64,000 nt of DNA from Nocardia uniformis NBRC 13702 (GCF_001613345.1 NZ_BDCE01000072.1:1-64000); one strand, 5' to 3'. Shown: positions 33,999-41,117, counted from the stretch's first letter. Translations and numbers: made by a program. Notes: a model not told the origin generated them from the sequence alone.

Positions 33999-34277
33999 AT
34001 GCCGGTCACCGTGTCCATCCCGACCATCATGCGCACCCTCACCGGTGGTGAGAAGCGCGTGCAGGCACAGGGATCCACCCTCGCCGCCCTCATCGACGAC
34101 CTGGACACCAATTACTCGGGTCTGAAGGCGAAGCTGCTGTCGGACGGCAAACTGAACCGCTACGTCAATATCTATATCGATGATGAGGATGTGCGCTTCG
34201 CGGGCGGACTCGAGGCCGAGGTGCCCGCCGACGGCACCGTCACCATCCTTCCGGCTGTCGCCGGTGGCGCGCGCTAA
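33999..34277 (+). CDS. cysO: Sulfur-carrier protein CysO (ubiquitin-like), tail Gly-Gly-Ala-Arg
   Basis: A 92-residue MoaD/ThiS-type carrier: VTVSIPTIMRTLTGG start, NRYVNIYIDDEDVRF centre and TILPAVAGG end. In M. tuberculosis CysO (Rv1335) Gly-Gly is the very C-terminus, where sulfur is loaded as thiocarboxylate. Here two extra residues, Ala-Arg, follow before TAA, so the protein as translated cannot be loaded until trimmed. A JAMM protease that could do it (Mec) is encoded directly upstream. GGAGCATCC precedes the ATG. cysM starts two bases after the stop. Confidence 0.92.
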   Translation: MPVTVSIPTIMRTLTGGEKRVQAQGSTLAALIDDLDTNYSGLKAKLLSDGKLNRYVNIYIDDEDVRFAGGLEAEVPADGTVTILPAVAGGAR

Positions 34278-34279
34278 CC

Positions 34280-35242
34280 GTGGCGCGCTACGAGTCGCTG
34301 ATCGCGACGCTGGGTGATACCCCACTGGTCGGACTGCGCAACCTGTCCCCGCAGTGGGACGGGGACAACCATGTGCGGCTGTGGGCCAAACTCGAGGACC
34401 GCAATCCGACCGGCTCCATCAAGGACCGCCCGGCGCTGCGCATGATCGAACAGGCCGAGGCCGAGGGACGGTTGACACCCGGGTGCACGATTCTCGAGCC
34501 GACCAGCGGTAATACCGGTATCTCCCTCGCAATGGCCGCCAAGCTCAAGGGCTATCAGTTGGTATGCGTCATGCCGGAGAACACCTCGGTGGAGCGGCGG
34601 CAGTTGCTCACCATGTTCGGTGCGCGCATTATCGACTCTCCGGCCGCGGGCGGTTCCAATCAGGCTGTCGCCCTGGCCAAACAGATCGCCGCGGAGAACC
34701 CGGACTGGGTCATGCTCTACCAGTACGGCAATCCGGCCAACGCGCTCGCGCACTACGAGGGCACCGGTCCGGAAATCCTGGCCGACCTGCCGGAGATCAC
34801 CCACTTCGTCGCCGGACTCGGCACCACCGGCACCCTGATGGGCGTCGGCCGCTACCTGCGCGAAAAGCTGCCCGATATCGATATCGTCGCCGCCGAACCG
34901 CGCTACGGCGAACTGGTCTACGGCCTGCGCAATCTCGAGGAGGGCTTCGTCCCGGAGCTCTACGACGAGTCGGTGCTGACCTCGCGCTTCTCGGTCGGCC
35001 CCTACGATGCGGTCCGGCGCACCCGTGAACTCGTCGGCGAAGAGGGCATTTTCGCGGGTATCTCCACCGGCGCGATCCTGCACGCCGCCCTCGGCGTCGC
35101 GAAGAAGGCGCACAGGGCGGGCAAGCGCGCCGATATCGCCTTCGTCGTCGCCGACGCGGGCTGGAAATACCTGTCCACCGGCGCGTACGACGGCACCCTC
35201 GAAGAAGCCGAAGAGCGCCTCGACGGCCAACTCTGGGCCTGA
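34280..35242 (+). CDS. cysM: O-phosphoserine sulfhydrylase (CysO-dependent cysteine synthase)
   Basis: A 320-residue fold-type II PLP enzyme. Lys48 in GSIKDRPA binds PLP, PTSGNTG binds the substrate carboxylate and GTTGTLMG the cofactor phosphate. Arg217 in GLRNLEEGF is the counterpart of the Arg (220 in M. tuberculosis) that selects O-phosphoserine. It makes CysO-Cys from phosphoserine and CysO thiocarboxylate. GTG start at 34280 directly after cysO shows translational coupling. Confidence 0.95.
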   Translation: MARYESLIATLGDTPLVGLRNLSPQWDGDNHVRLWAKLEDRNPTGSIKDRPALRMIEQAEAEGRLTPGCTILEPTSGNTGISLAMAAKLKGYQLVCVMPENTSVERRQLLTMFGARIIDSPAAGGSNQAVALAKQIAAENPDWVMLYQYGNPANALAHYEGTGPEILADLPEITHFVAGLGTTGTLMGVGRYLREKLPDIDIVAAEPRYGELVYGLRNLEEGFVPELYDESVLTSRFSVGPYDAVRRTRELVGEEGIFAGISTGAILHAALGVAKKAHRAGKRADIAFVVADAGWKYLSTGAYDGTLEEAEERLDGQLWA

Positions 35243-35250
35243 CACCCCGC

Positions 35251-35318
35251 ACCGGGTGCTCTCCCGGTCGTACCGGAGTGCTCTCACCTCCGGTCGTACC
35301 GGCGTGCTCTCATCTCCC
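35251..35318. repeat. Short direct repeats (~24 bp) at the left end of a family A copy
   Basis: ACCGGGTGCTCTC, ACCGGAGTGCTCTC and ACCGGCGTGCTCTC start at intervals of 21-26 bp and run straight into the palindrome at 35318. The unit resembles the first bases of the family A left arm. Confidence 0.65.
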
Positions 35319-35393
35319 GTCATCCCGGCATGCTTTGGCCGGGATCCACTACGCGCCAAAGGTGGATTCCGGCCAAAAGCGCGCCGGAATGAG
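35318..35393. repeat. Family A palindromic repeat, full copy
   Basis: Starts CGTCATCCCGGCATGC and ends GCCGGAATGAG. The short loop (about 15 nt) reads ACTACGCGCCAAAG. Located between cysM and the rhomboid gene. Confidence 0.88.
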
Positions 35394-35501
35394 AGGGGCG
35401 CGGCCGCCGGACCGCGGCGCAGCGATCAGGCCGGGAATGACGGGCTGGTGCCGCCGTCGGCACAGGTACGCTCGGAGACGAGGACTGCGCTAGGAGGTTC
35501 C

Positions 35502-36206
35502 ATGAGCGGCGGTACCGGAATGGGCGCGTCATTCGATCCGGAGCGGATCGGGCGGCTGCGATCCGGGTTGACCAATCCCCAAACAGTGACGCGCGGCACA
35601 GGCGCGTTGAAATCGCTGTGGCAGCGCGCGATTGCGATCATTCTCGCGTTTACGGCGATGCTCTACGGGATAGAGGGCATTGATTCCGCCACCGGGCATC
35701 AGCTCGAATACTCGGGTATCGAGCCGCGCGAGGCCGACGGTTTGAGCGGAATTCTGTTCGCGCCGTTACTGCATGCCGATTGGAATCATCTGATCGCGAA
35801 TACCATGCCGCTCATCGTGCTGGGTTTGCTGACCCTGCTCTCCGGAATCGGGCGGGGGCTGGCGGCGACCGCGATTATCTGGGTGATCGGCGGTTTCGGT
35901 ACCTGGCTGACCGGCGCTGACAACTCGGTGCACATCGGCGCGTCCGGATTGATATTCGGCTTCCTCACATATTTGATCTCGCGGGGCCTGTTCGCACGCA
36001 ATGTGGCTCAGATCGCGATCGGCCTCGTAGTGGGGTTGCTGTACGGCTCGATTTTGTGGGGAGTTCTGCCGGGACAGGACGGAATCTCTTGGCAAGGCCA
36101 TCTTTTCGGGGCGGTGGGTGGACTGGTTGCCGGGTGGGTACTCTCTGGTGATGCACGTCGTCATCGTCGCGGGGCTAACGCCGGCCGTCTTGCGTCGTCG
36201 GGGTGA
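35502..36206 (+). CDS. Rhomboid-family intramembrane serine protease
   Basis: A 234-residue membrane protein with six hydrophobic segments. HADWNHLIANT carries the oxyanion Asn100, GASG the nucleophile Ser148 and WQGHLFG the partner His200, so the dyad is complete. Matches Rv1337. A perfect AGGAGG stands four bases before the ATG at 35502. In M. tuberculosis murI follows; here the next gene is the Rv1339-like hydrolase, only 68 bp away. Substrate unknown. Confidence 0.9.
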   Translation: MSGGTGMGASFDPERIGRLRSGLTNPQTVTRGTGALKSLWQRAIAIILAFTAMLYGIEGIDSATGHQLEYSGIEPREADGLSGILFAPLLHADWNHLIANTMPLIVLGLLTLLSGIGRGLAATAIIWVIGGFGTWLTGADNSVHIGASGLIFGFLTYLISRGLFARNVAQIAIGLVVGLLYGSILWGVLPGQDGISWQGHLFGAVGGLVAGWVLSGDARRHRRGANAGRLASSG

Positions 36207-36274
36207 CAGCGGACCCGGTCGGCGATATGGGGGATCCCTCCTTGAATGAGTCAGCAGCGTGGCAGCATGGGGGA

Positions 36275-37039
36275 ATGCGCCTCACCGTGATCGGGTGTTC
36301 GGGCAGTGTTTCCGGCCCGGATTCCCCGGCGTCGGGCTATCTGCTCACCGGCCCCGATATGACTCCCACTGTCATCGATTTCGGGCCCGGCGTGCTGGGT
36401 GCGCTGCAGCGATATCTGGATCCCGGTGAGGTCGATATCTTCCTCACCCACCTGCATGCCGATCATTGCCTGGATCTGCCGGGTTTGCTGGTGTGGCGGC
36501 GCTACCATCCGAATCCGCCGACCGGTAAGGCCGTTGTTTACGGTCCCTCCGATACCTCGCTCCGGATCGGTAATGCCTCCGCGGAGATCGGCGGCGATTG
36601 TGACGATTGGTCCGACGTCATCGATATGCGCCAGTGGTCCGTCGGCGCACCCATTCCCTTCGGCCCGGGCCATACCGTCGAGGCCCGCCGAATGTTCCAT
36701 CCGCCGGAGTCCTACGGCCTGCGTATCGCCACCGCCGCCGGCCGCACCTTCGTCTACACCGGCGATACCGCCATCTGCGACGAGGTCTACGAACTGGCCC
36801 GCGGTGCCGATGTGCTCTTGGCCGAGGCGTCCTGGACCCACGATCCCGCGAATCGCCCACCGGGCATTCACCTTTCGGGCACCGAGGCGGGAATGATCGC
36901 CGCCGAAGCCGGAGTCGGCGAACTCCTGCTCACCCATATCCCCCCGTGGACCTCCCGCGAAGATGTGATCGCCGAGGCCAAGGCCGTATTCACCGGCCCG
37001 GTACACGCGGTCTCACCCGGCGAGACCTTCGACATCTGA
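36275..37039 (+). CDS. MBL-fold phosphodiesterase (Rv1339-like)
   Basis: A 254-residue metallo-beta-lactamase-fold protein. HLHADH (residues 59-64) is the main metal motif; RMFHPPESYGLRI, YTGDT and LLTHIPPW add the later ligands. The M. tuberculosis counterpart Rv1339 has been reported to hydrolyse cAMP, and the fold resembles RNase Z. ATG at 36275 follows GGGGGA. The 3' end is partly duplicated just downstream (37100-37233), giving a pseudogene fragment. Confidence 0.88.
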   Translation: MRLTVIGCSGSVSGPDSPASGYLLTGPDMTPTVIDFGPGVLGALQRYLDPGEVDIFLTHLHADHCLDLPGLLVWRRYHPNPPTGKAVVYGPSDTSLRIGNASAEIGGDCDDWSDVIDMRQWSVGAPIPFGPGHTVEARRMFHPPESYGLRIATAAGRTFVYTGDTAICDEVYELARGADVLLAEASWTHDPANRPPGIHLSGTEAGMIAAEAGVGELLLTHIPPWTSREDVIAEAKAVFTGPVHAVSPGETFDI

Positions 37040-37099
37040 CATCTAGCGAAGGCGGACTCTGATTTCGCACATGGCGGGGTAACTCATCGAGCACGCCCA

Positions 37100-37233
37100 G
37101 AATGGAGTCGGCGAACTCCTGCTCACCCCAACATCCCCCATGGACTTCGCGCGAAGATGTGATCGCCGAGGCCAAAGCCGTATTCACCGGCCCGGTGCAC
37201 ACGGTTACACCGGGCGAGACCTTCGACATCTGA
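37100..37233 (+). pseudogene. Duplicated 3' fragment of the MBL phosphodiesterase gene
   Basis: About 130 bp repeat the last codons of the upstream gene (36907-37039), including GTCGGCGAACTCCTGCTCAC and the terminal TTCGACATCTGA. A one-base deletion after CTCACCCC breaks the frame and several codons differ. The two TGA codons are 194 bp apart, and the sequence after each stop is also similar, so the event was a tandem duplication of about 194 bp that has since diverged. No start codon or ribosome site; not expected to be expressed. Confidence 0.85.
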
Positions 37234-37242
37234 AGGCGACAA

Positions 37243-37367
37243 CTGATTTCGTAAGAATCGGGGTAACTCACCGGGTACGCCCAAAATCGGCTCGGTTCCT
37301 AACCGGCGGCACGCGCGCATGACGGTCAACGGCTCTCAGCCGTGCGCTGAAGTCTCGGGGAGGCGGG
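37243..37367 (+). repeat. Dispersed repeat family B, copy 1
   Basis: A 125-bp segment from CTGATTTCGTAA to GGGGAGGCGGG, about 85-90% identical by eye to 53319-53443. It includes the hairpin ACGGCTCTCAGCCGT. It ends 84 bp before the rph start. A partial copy (first ~45 bp) is at 37055-37098, in the first unit of the tandem duplication. Confidence 0.85.
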
Positions 37368-37437
37368 GGAGCGGAGGCGGGGGAGCGGAGGCGGGGGAGC
37401 GGAGGCGGGGGAGCCCGCTGAAGTCTCGGGGAGGCGG
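37353..37437 (+). repeat. G-rich 14-bp tandem repeats flanked by a duplicated family B end
   Basis: GGAGGCGGGGGAGC repeats about four times between two copies of GCTGAAGTCTCGGGGAGGCGG (the second near 37417). It lies within 100 bp upstream of rph. The G-runs could form quadruplex structure, or it may simply be slippage-prone. Confidence 0.8.
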
Positions 37438-37451
37438 TATAGCCTGCCCCT

Positions 37452-38222
37452 GTGTCTAAACGAGCCGATGGCAGGGCGGACGACGAGCTCCGCGAGGTCC
37501 GCATAACCCGGGGTTTCACCACGCATCCAGCAGGTTCGGTGTTGGTGGAATTCGGGCAGACGCGGGTGATGTGCACCGCGAGCGTGACCGAGGGCGTGCC
37601 GCCGTGGCGCCGCGATTCCGGATTGGGCTGGCTGACCGCCGAATACGCGATGCTGCCCGCCGCCACCCACACCCGCAGCGGACGCGAGTCGGTCAAGGGC
37701 AAGGTGGGTGGTCGCACCCAGGAGATCTCCCGACTGATCGGCCGTTCGCTGCGCGCCTGCATCGACCTGTCCACCATCGGTGAGAACACCATTGCCATCG
37801 ACTGCGATGTACTGCAGGCCGACGGCGGCACCCGCACCTCCGCGATCACCGGCGCGTACGTCGCGCTCTCCGACGCCGTCACCTACCTGTCGGCGGCCGG
37901 GCAACTGACCGATCCGCAGCCCATCTCCTGCGCCATCGCCGCGGTGAGCGTCGGCGTGGTCGACGGCCGGGTGCGTCTGGACCTGCCGTACGAGGAGGAT
38001 TCGCGCGCCGAGGTCGATATGAATGTGGTCGCCACCGATACCGGCACCCTGGTGGAAATCCAGGGCACCGGTGAGGGCGCGACCTTCCCACGCTCCACCC
38101 TGGACAAGCTGCTCGATTCCGCCCTCGTTGGGTGTGAGCGGATCTTCGCCATCCAGAAGGAAGCCCTCGCACTGCCGTACCCCGGCACCCTGCCGGATCC
38201 GTCGGAGTTCAAGAAGCGATGA
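37452..38222 (+). CDS. rph: Ribonuclease PH
   Basis: A 256-residue phosphorolytic 3'-5' exonuclease that trims tRNA ends. SGRESVKGKVGGRTQEISRLIGRSLR contains the phosphate-binding Arg residues, and CDVLQADGGTRTSAITGAYVAL the central RNase PH signature. Matches Rv1340. GTG start at 37452, only 15 bp after the G-rich repeats. The stop overlaps the ATG of rdgB (ATGA), as in M. tuberculosis. Confidence 0.96.
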   Translation: MSKRADGRADDELREVRITRGFTTHPAGSVLVEFGQTRVMCTASVTEGVPPWRRDSGLGWLTAEYAMLPAATHTRSGRESVKGKVGGRTQEISRLIGRSLRACIDLSTIGENTIAIDCDVLQADGGTRTSAITGAYVALSDAVTYLSAAGQLTDPQPISCAIAAVSVGVVDGRVRLDLPYEEDSRAEVDMNVVATDTGTLVEIQGTGEGATFPRSTLDKLLDSALVGCERIFAIQKEALALPYPGTLPDPSEFKKR

Positions 38223-38827
38223 CCCGCCGTGTCCTGGTCGCCAGCCGTAATGCCAAGAAGCTCAACGAATTGCGCCGCATCCTCGATGAGGCCGGTATCG
38301 CGGGTATCGAAATCGTCGGCCTGAACGACGTCGCACCCTACGACGAGGCCCCCGAAACCGGCGCGACCTTCGAGGAGAACGCCCTGGCCAAGGCCCGCGA
38401 CGGTTTCGCCGCGACCGGATTGCCTTGCGTCGCAGACGATTCCGGCATCGCGGTGGATGCTCTCAATGGCATGCCCGGCGTCCTCTCGGCCCGCTGGGCC
38501 GGTAAGCACGGCGACGACACCGCCAACAACATCCTGCTGTTGGCGCAGCTCAACGACGTCCCCGACGACCGCCGCGGCGCACAGTTCGTTTCCGCGTGCG
38601 CCCTGGTCGCCGAGGGTGTCGAGGAAGTCGTCCGCGGTGAATGGCCCGGCACCATCGGCCGCAAGCCCGTGGGCGACGGCGGTTTCGGCTACGACCCACT
38701 GTTCACCCCGGAGGGCGAAACCCGCACCTCCGCCGAACTCACCCCGGCCGAAAAGGACGCCGCCTCCCACCGCGGCCGCGCCCTGCGCGAGCTGCTCCCG
38801 ACGCTGGCGGCCTTGGCCGACAACTGA
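38219..38827 (+). CDS. rdgB: Non-canonical purine NTP pyrophosphatase (RdgB/HAM1)
   Basis: A 202-residue Maf/HAM1-type enzyme. VASRNAKKLNEL binds the triphosphate, ETGATFEENALAKAR holds acidic metal ligands, CVADDSGIAVDAL the catalytic Asp and DGGFGYDPLF the base pocket. It removes dITP, XTP and ITP from the nucleotide pool. Overlaps rph by four bases, so translation is coupled. Matches Rv1341. Confidence 0.96.
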   Translation: MTRRVLVASRNAKKLNELRRILDEAGIAGIEIVGLNDVAPYDEAPETGATFEENALAKARDGFAATGLPCVADDSGIAVDALNGMPGVLSARWAGKHGDDTANNILLLAQLNDVPDDRRGAQFVSACALVAEGVEEVVRGEWPGTIGRKPVGDGGFGYDPLFTPEGETRTSAELTPAEKDAASHRGRALRELLPTLAALADN

Positions 38828-38843
38828 ATTCAGGCCCGAGCCT

Positions 38844-38915
38844 TCGTCATCCCGGGCTGGAGCCCTCGTGATTCCGGCTGGAGCCCCTTCATCCCGAGCG
38901 CACGCCGGAATGACA
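38844..38915. repeat. Family A palindromic repeat, decayed copy
   Basis: Opens with CGTCATCCCGGGC, contains two ~22-bp near-repeats of GATTCCGGCTGGAGCCC and ends CACGCCGGAATGACA. The inner arms are no longer recognisable. Confidence 0.65.
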
Positions 38916-38981
38916 GGGGTGCTCAGGCCGGAATAATGGGGTGCTCAGGCCGAATAACGGGGGAGCACAGGCCGATTGACG
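38916..38981. repeat. 22-bp tandem repeat, three copies
   Basis: Units at 38916, 38938 and 38960 each read GGGGTGCTCAGGCCGAATAA or close to it. The array begins at the end of a family A copy, the third such example in the window. Confidence 0.8.
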
Positions 38982-39007
38982 GCGCTGAGCTTCTCCCCGC
39001 CCCGGAT

Positions 39008-39046
39008 ATGACTGTGCCCCTGCCGATTCGGCAGGGGCACAGTCAT
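39008..39046. terminator. Bidirectional terminator between rdgB and DUF3817
   Basis: ATGACTGTGCCCCTGCC and its exact complement form a 17-bp perfect stem with a 5-nt loop, 12 bp beyond the minus-strand stop at 39059. The strongest simple hairpin in the window. Confidence 0.92.
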
Positions 39047-39058
39047 TTGCTTTCGGGG

Positions 39059-39448
39059 TCAGAGACCGAAGGTCTCCTTGACGTCCTGGGTCCGCTTGTG
39101 TTCGAACACGAAGGAGAGGAACGGGATGGTGCCCGCCAGCGCGGTGGCGAAGGTGGTCATCGGCTTCCAGCGCGCCTTGATACCCAGGTCGATGGTGAAG
39201 ACCAGGTACAGCATGTAGAAGATGCCGTGTACCTGGCCGATGTAGAACAGCCACTCGGGGGCGGTGCTGGAATCTTCCAGCAGGAGGTACTTGTAGATCA
39301 TCTCGCCGGTGAGGACCAGCAGCCAGAGGCCGGTGATCCAGGCCAGCACCCGGTAGCGCAGCAGCGCGCCGCGAATCTTCTCGGGGGCGGCCGCGCCGAT
39401 CGGTCGGGGCGCGAGGGTGGTCTCTGCGGAGTTGTCGCGGGTGCTCAC
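39059..39448 (-). CDS. DUF3817 membrane protein (Rv1342c-like)
   Basis: A 129-residue protein with three membrane segments (about 30-52, 62-85 and 92-112). YRVLAWITGLWLLVLTGEMIYKY and GQVHGIFYMLYLVF match DUF3817. It corresponds to Rv1342c and is paralogous to the protein at 3405. GTG start with AAGGAG upstream overlaps the preceding gene's stop (GTGA), so the two are translated together. Function unknown. Confidence 0.87.
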   Translation of the reverse strand: MSTRDNSAETTLAPRPIGAAAPEKIRGALLRYRVLAWITGLWLLVLTGEMIYKYLLLEDSSTAPEWLFYIGQVHGIFYMLYLVFTIDLGIKARWKPMTTFATALAGTIPFLSFVFEHKRTQDVKETFGL

Positions 39449-39888
39449 CCGGCGCTCCTTTCGGTGTCGGTGTGCAGGCCCGCGTCACGCATCTGTTCCT
39501 CGATATCGTGGGCGTGCAGGTCGGCCAGGTATTTGTTGTATTCGGCGAGTACCGGATCGTCGTCGCGGGCGGCCTTCGGCCGTTCCGGCAGCAGTCCGGC
39601 CGGGATTTCACGCGGCGCGGCGGATTTACTGCGCCCGGCCTTCGCGGGAGCGTCCGATGACGACGCGGCCACTTCGGCTTCGGCTTGTTTCTCCAACCGC
39701 ACGAACCGGAAGTAGGACCACACCGCGAAGCCCGCGAACAGCGGCCACTGCAGGGCGTAGCCGAGATTCTGCCCGGTGCCATTACCGGATTCGAAGCGAG
39801 ACCACTGCCAATACCCCAGCGCCAAACAGACGGCAGCCGACGCGACCACCAAGATGATCAGGGCCGGGCGGCGGTGGGGAGCGGACAC
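39445..39888 (-). CDS. Membrane-anchored protein (Rv1343c/LprD-like)
   Basis: A 147-residue protein with two N-terminal hydrophobic segments (about 9-28 and 43-62) and a soluble tail with EIPAGLLPERPK and DPVLAEYNKYLADLHA, as in Rv1343c. The M. tuberculosis protein is named as a lipoprotein, but here the only early Cys (residue 21, SAAVCL) is in a poor lipobox, so membrane anchoring by helices is more likely. GTG start at 39888. A perfect 15-bp palindrome lies 13 bp upstream. Confidence 0.8.
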   Translation of the reverse strand: MSAPHRRPALIILVVASAAVCLALGYWQWSRFESGNGTGQNLGYALQWPLFAGFAVWSYFRFVRLEKQAEAEVAASSSDAPAKAGRSKSAAPREIPAGLLPERPKAARDDDPVLAEYNKYLADLHAHDIEEQMRDAGLHTDTERSAG

Positions 39889-39900
39889 GTCTTCAAAGGT

Positions 39901-39933
39901 ACCTGCCTACTACGCGCCGCGTAGTAGGCAGGT
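39901..39933. promoter_or_regulatory. Perfect 15-bp inverted repeat at the lprD-like start
   Basis: ACCTGCCTACTACGC and its exact complement are separated by GCC. On the minus strand it is 13 bp before the GTG, an operator-like place. As DNA it is a symmetrical site; as RNA it would be a hairpin occluding the start region. No regulator gene is beside it. Confidence 0.6.
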
Positions 39934-39945
39934 GGGCTGAAAGAA

Positions 39946-39976
39946 GATCCCGCCGTGACCGGATCGCGGCGGGATC
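39946..39976 (-). terminator. Hairpin terminator after the SDR gene
   Basis: GATCCCGCCG and its complement form a 10-bp stem with an 11-nt loop, 30 bp past the SDR stop at 40006. Confidence 0.65.
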
Positions 39977-40005
39977 GAAGCGGGGAATCGGCCGGGGTCG
40001 GTCAC

Positions 40006-40881
40006 TCAGAATTTGTATGTGACGCCGGTCAACCGCTCCGACTCCTCCCACAGCCGCTTCCACAGGTCGCGGTTCTGCGAGAGCTTGCTCGACGATGCGG
40101 GCTCGACCGGGCCCTGGCTGCCGCGCAAGCGGGTGGGACCCCAGTAGATGGTCGGATCGGCGTCGGGATCGGTGGCCGCGAACAGGGAGGAATGGGCGGC
40201 GCGGGCGGGGGAGTGGCCGATCAGGCGGACGAAAGGCTTGGAGATCTTGTCAAGGGGGGTTTCGGTACGGGCGAAGAGATCGGTGGCCGAGACGCCCGGA
40301 TGCACGCCGTAGGAGCGCTTGGTGGCGCCGGCCTCGGTCAGTCGCCGCTGTAGTTCGCGCGCGAACATGAGGTTCGACAGCTTGGACTGCGCGTAGGCGA
40401 GATTGCGCTGGTACCGGCGGTTTTCGTAATTGAGGTCGTCGATCCACAGCTTCGGCGTCTGCCGGTGCGCGATGGAGGCCAGCGTCACCACTCGATCACG
40501 CATTTTGTCCAATAGCAGGCCGGTCAGCGCGTAATGCCCGAGATGGTTGACGCCCCACTGGGTTTCGAATCCGTCCTTGGTACGCGAGAACGGGATATTC
40601 ATCAGACCGGCATTGTTGATGAGCACATCGAATTCGCCGGTGTTCTCGGCGAATTCGCGCACCGAGCTCAGATCGGCCAGGTCCAGCCCGCCGACCCGCA
40701 CATCCCCCTCGATGCGGTCGGCGACTTCCTGCGCCTTGGCGGTATTGCGGCACGCCATTATGACGGTGGCGCCCTTGCCCGCGAGGACCTTGGTGGTCTG
40801 TTCGCCGATTCCGCCGTTGGCTCCGGTGATCACGAAAGTGCGTCCGGACTGATCCGAGATTTCGCTGGGCTTCCACGCCAT
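40006..40881 (-). CDS. Short-chain dehydrogenase/reductase
   Basis: A 291-residue classical SDR of the retinol-dehydrogenase-like group. TGANGGIG binds NAD(P), INNAG follows strand 4, and YAQSKLSN gives the catalytic Tyr-X3-Lys. The C-terminal part (ATDPDADPTIYWGPT) is typical of actinobacterial members annotated only as oxidoreductases. Substrate unknown. GAGG precedes the ATG at 40881. A 7-2-7 palindrome 65 bp upstream may bind a repressor. Confidence 0.9.
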   Translation of the reverse strand: MAWKPSEISDQSGRTFVITGANGGIGEQTTKVLAGKGATVIMACRNTAKAQEVADRIEGDVRVGGLDLADLSSVREFAENTGEFDVLINNAGLMNIPFSRTKDGFETQWGVNHLGHYALTGLLLDKMRDRVVTLASIAHRQTPKLWIDDLNYENRRYQRNLAYAQSKLSNLMFARELQRRLTEAGATKRSYGVHPGVSATDLFARTETPLDKISKPFVRLIGHSPARAAHSSLFAATDPDADPTIYWGPTRLRGSQGPVEPASSSKLSQNRDLWKRLWEESERLTGVTYKF

Positions 40882-40945
40882 GGGTCAGACCTCACTGGGT
40901 TCCGGGTTCGTTGTGCGGAACGCTGGTAGCGACCCGCACCTCGAC

Positions 40946-40961
40946 CTTACTCCAGAGTAAG
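40946..40961. promoter_or_regulatory. Operator-like palindrome upstream of the SDR gene
   Basis: CTTACTC-CA-GAGTAAG is a perfect 7-bp inverted repeat, the size and form of TetR-family operators. It lies 65 bp before the SDR start codon. Confidence 0.55.
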
Positions 40962-40999
40962 TTTCAGCGGTAGAGTTGGGCGGGCCCACTCTGGGATCT

Positions 41000-41029
41000 C
41001 GTGCCCCGTTGCTGACGCAACGGGGCACG
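41000..41029. terminator. Orphan 13-bp perfect hairpin
   Basis: CGTGCCCCGTTGC and its exact complement surround TGAC. It has the form of a terminator but no gene ends close by; the sigma-factor gene on the minus strand ends 475 bp away. It may shield the SDR gene from upstream transcription. Confidence 0.6.
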
Positions 41030-41117
41030 ATGGGCGAGGAGGGATACGGCTCTCGTGCTGCCGTTGATGTGTCGGGCGCAATGGGGGAGATGCTGCAACT
41101 GCACCCCGCTCGTCCTT

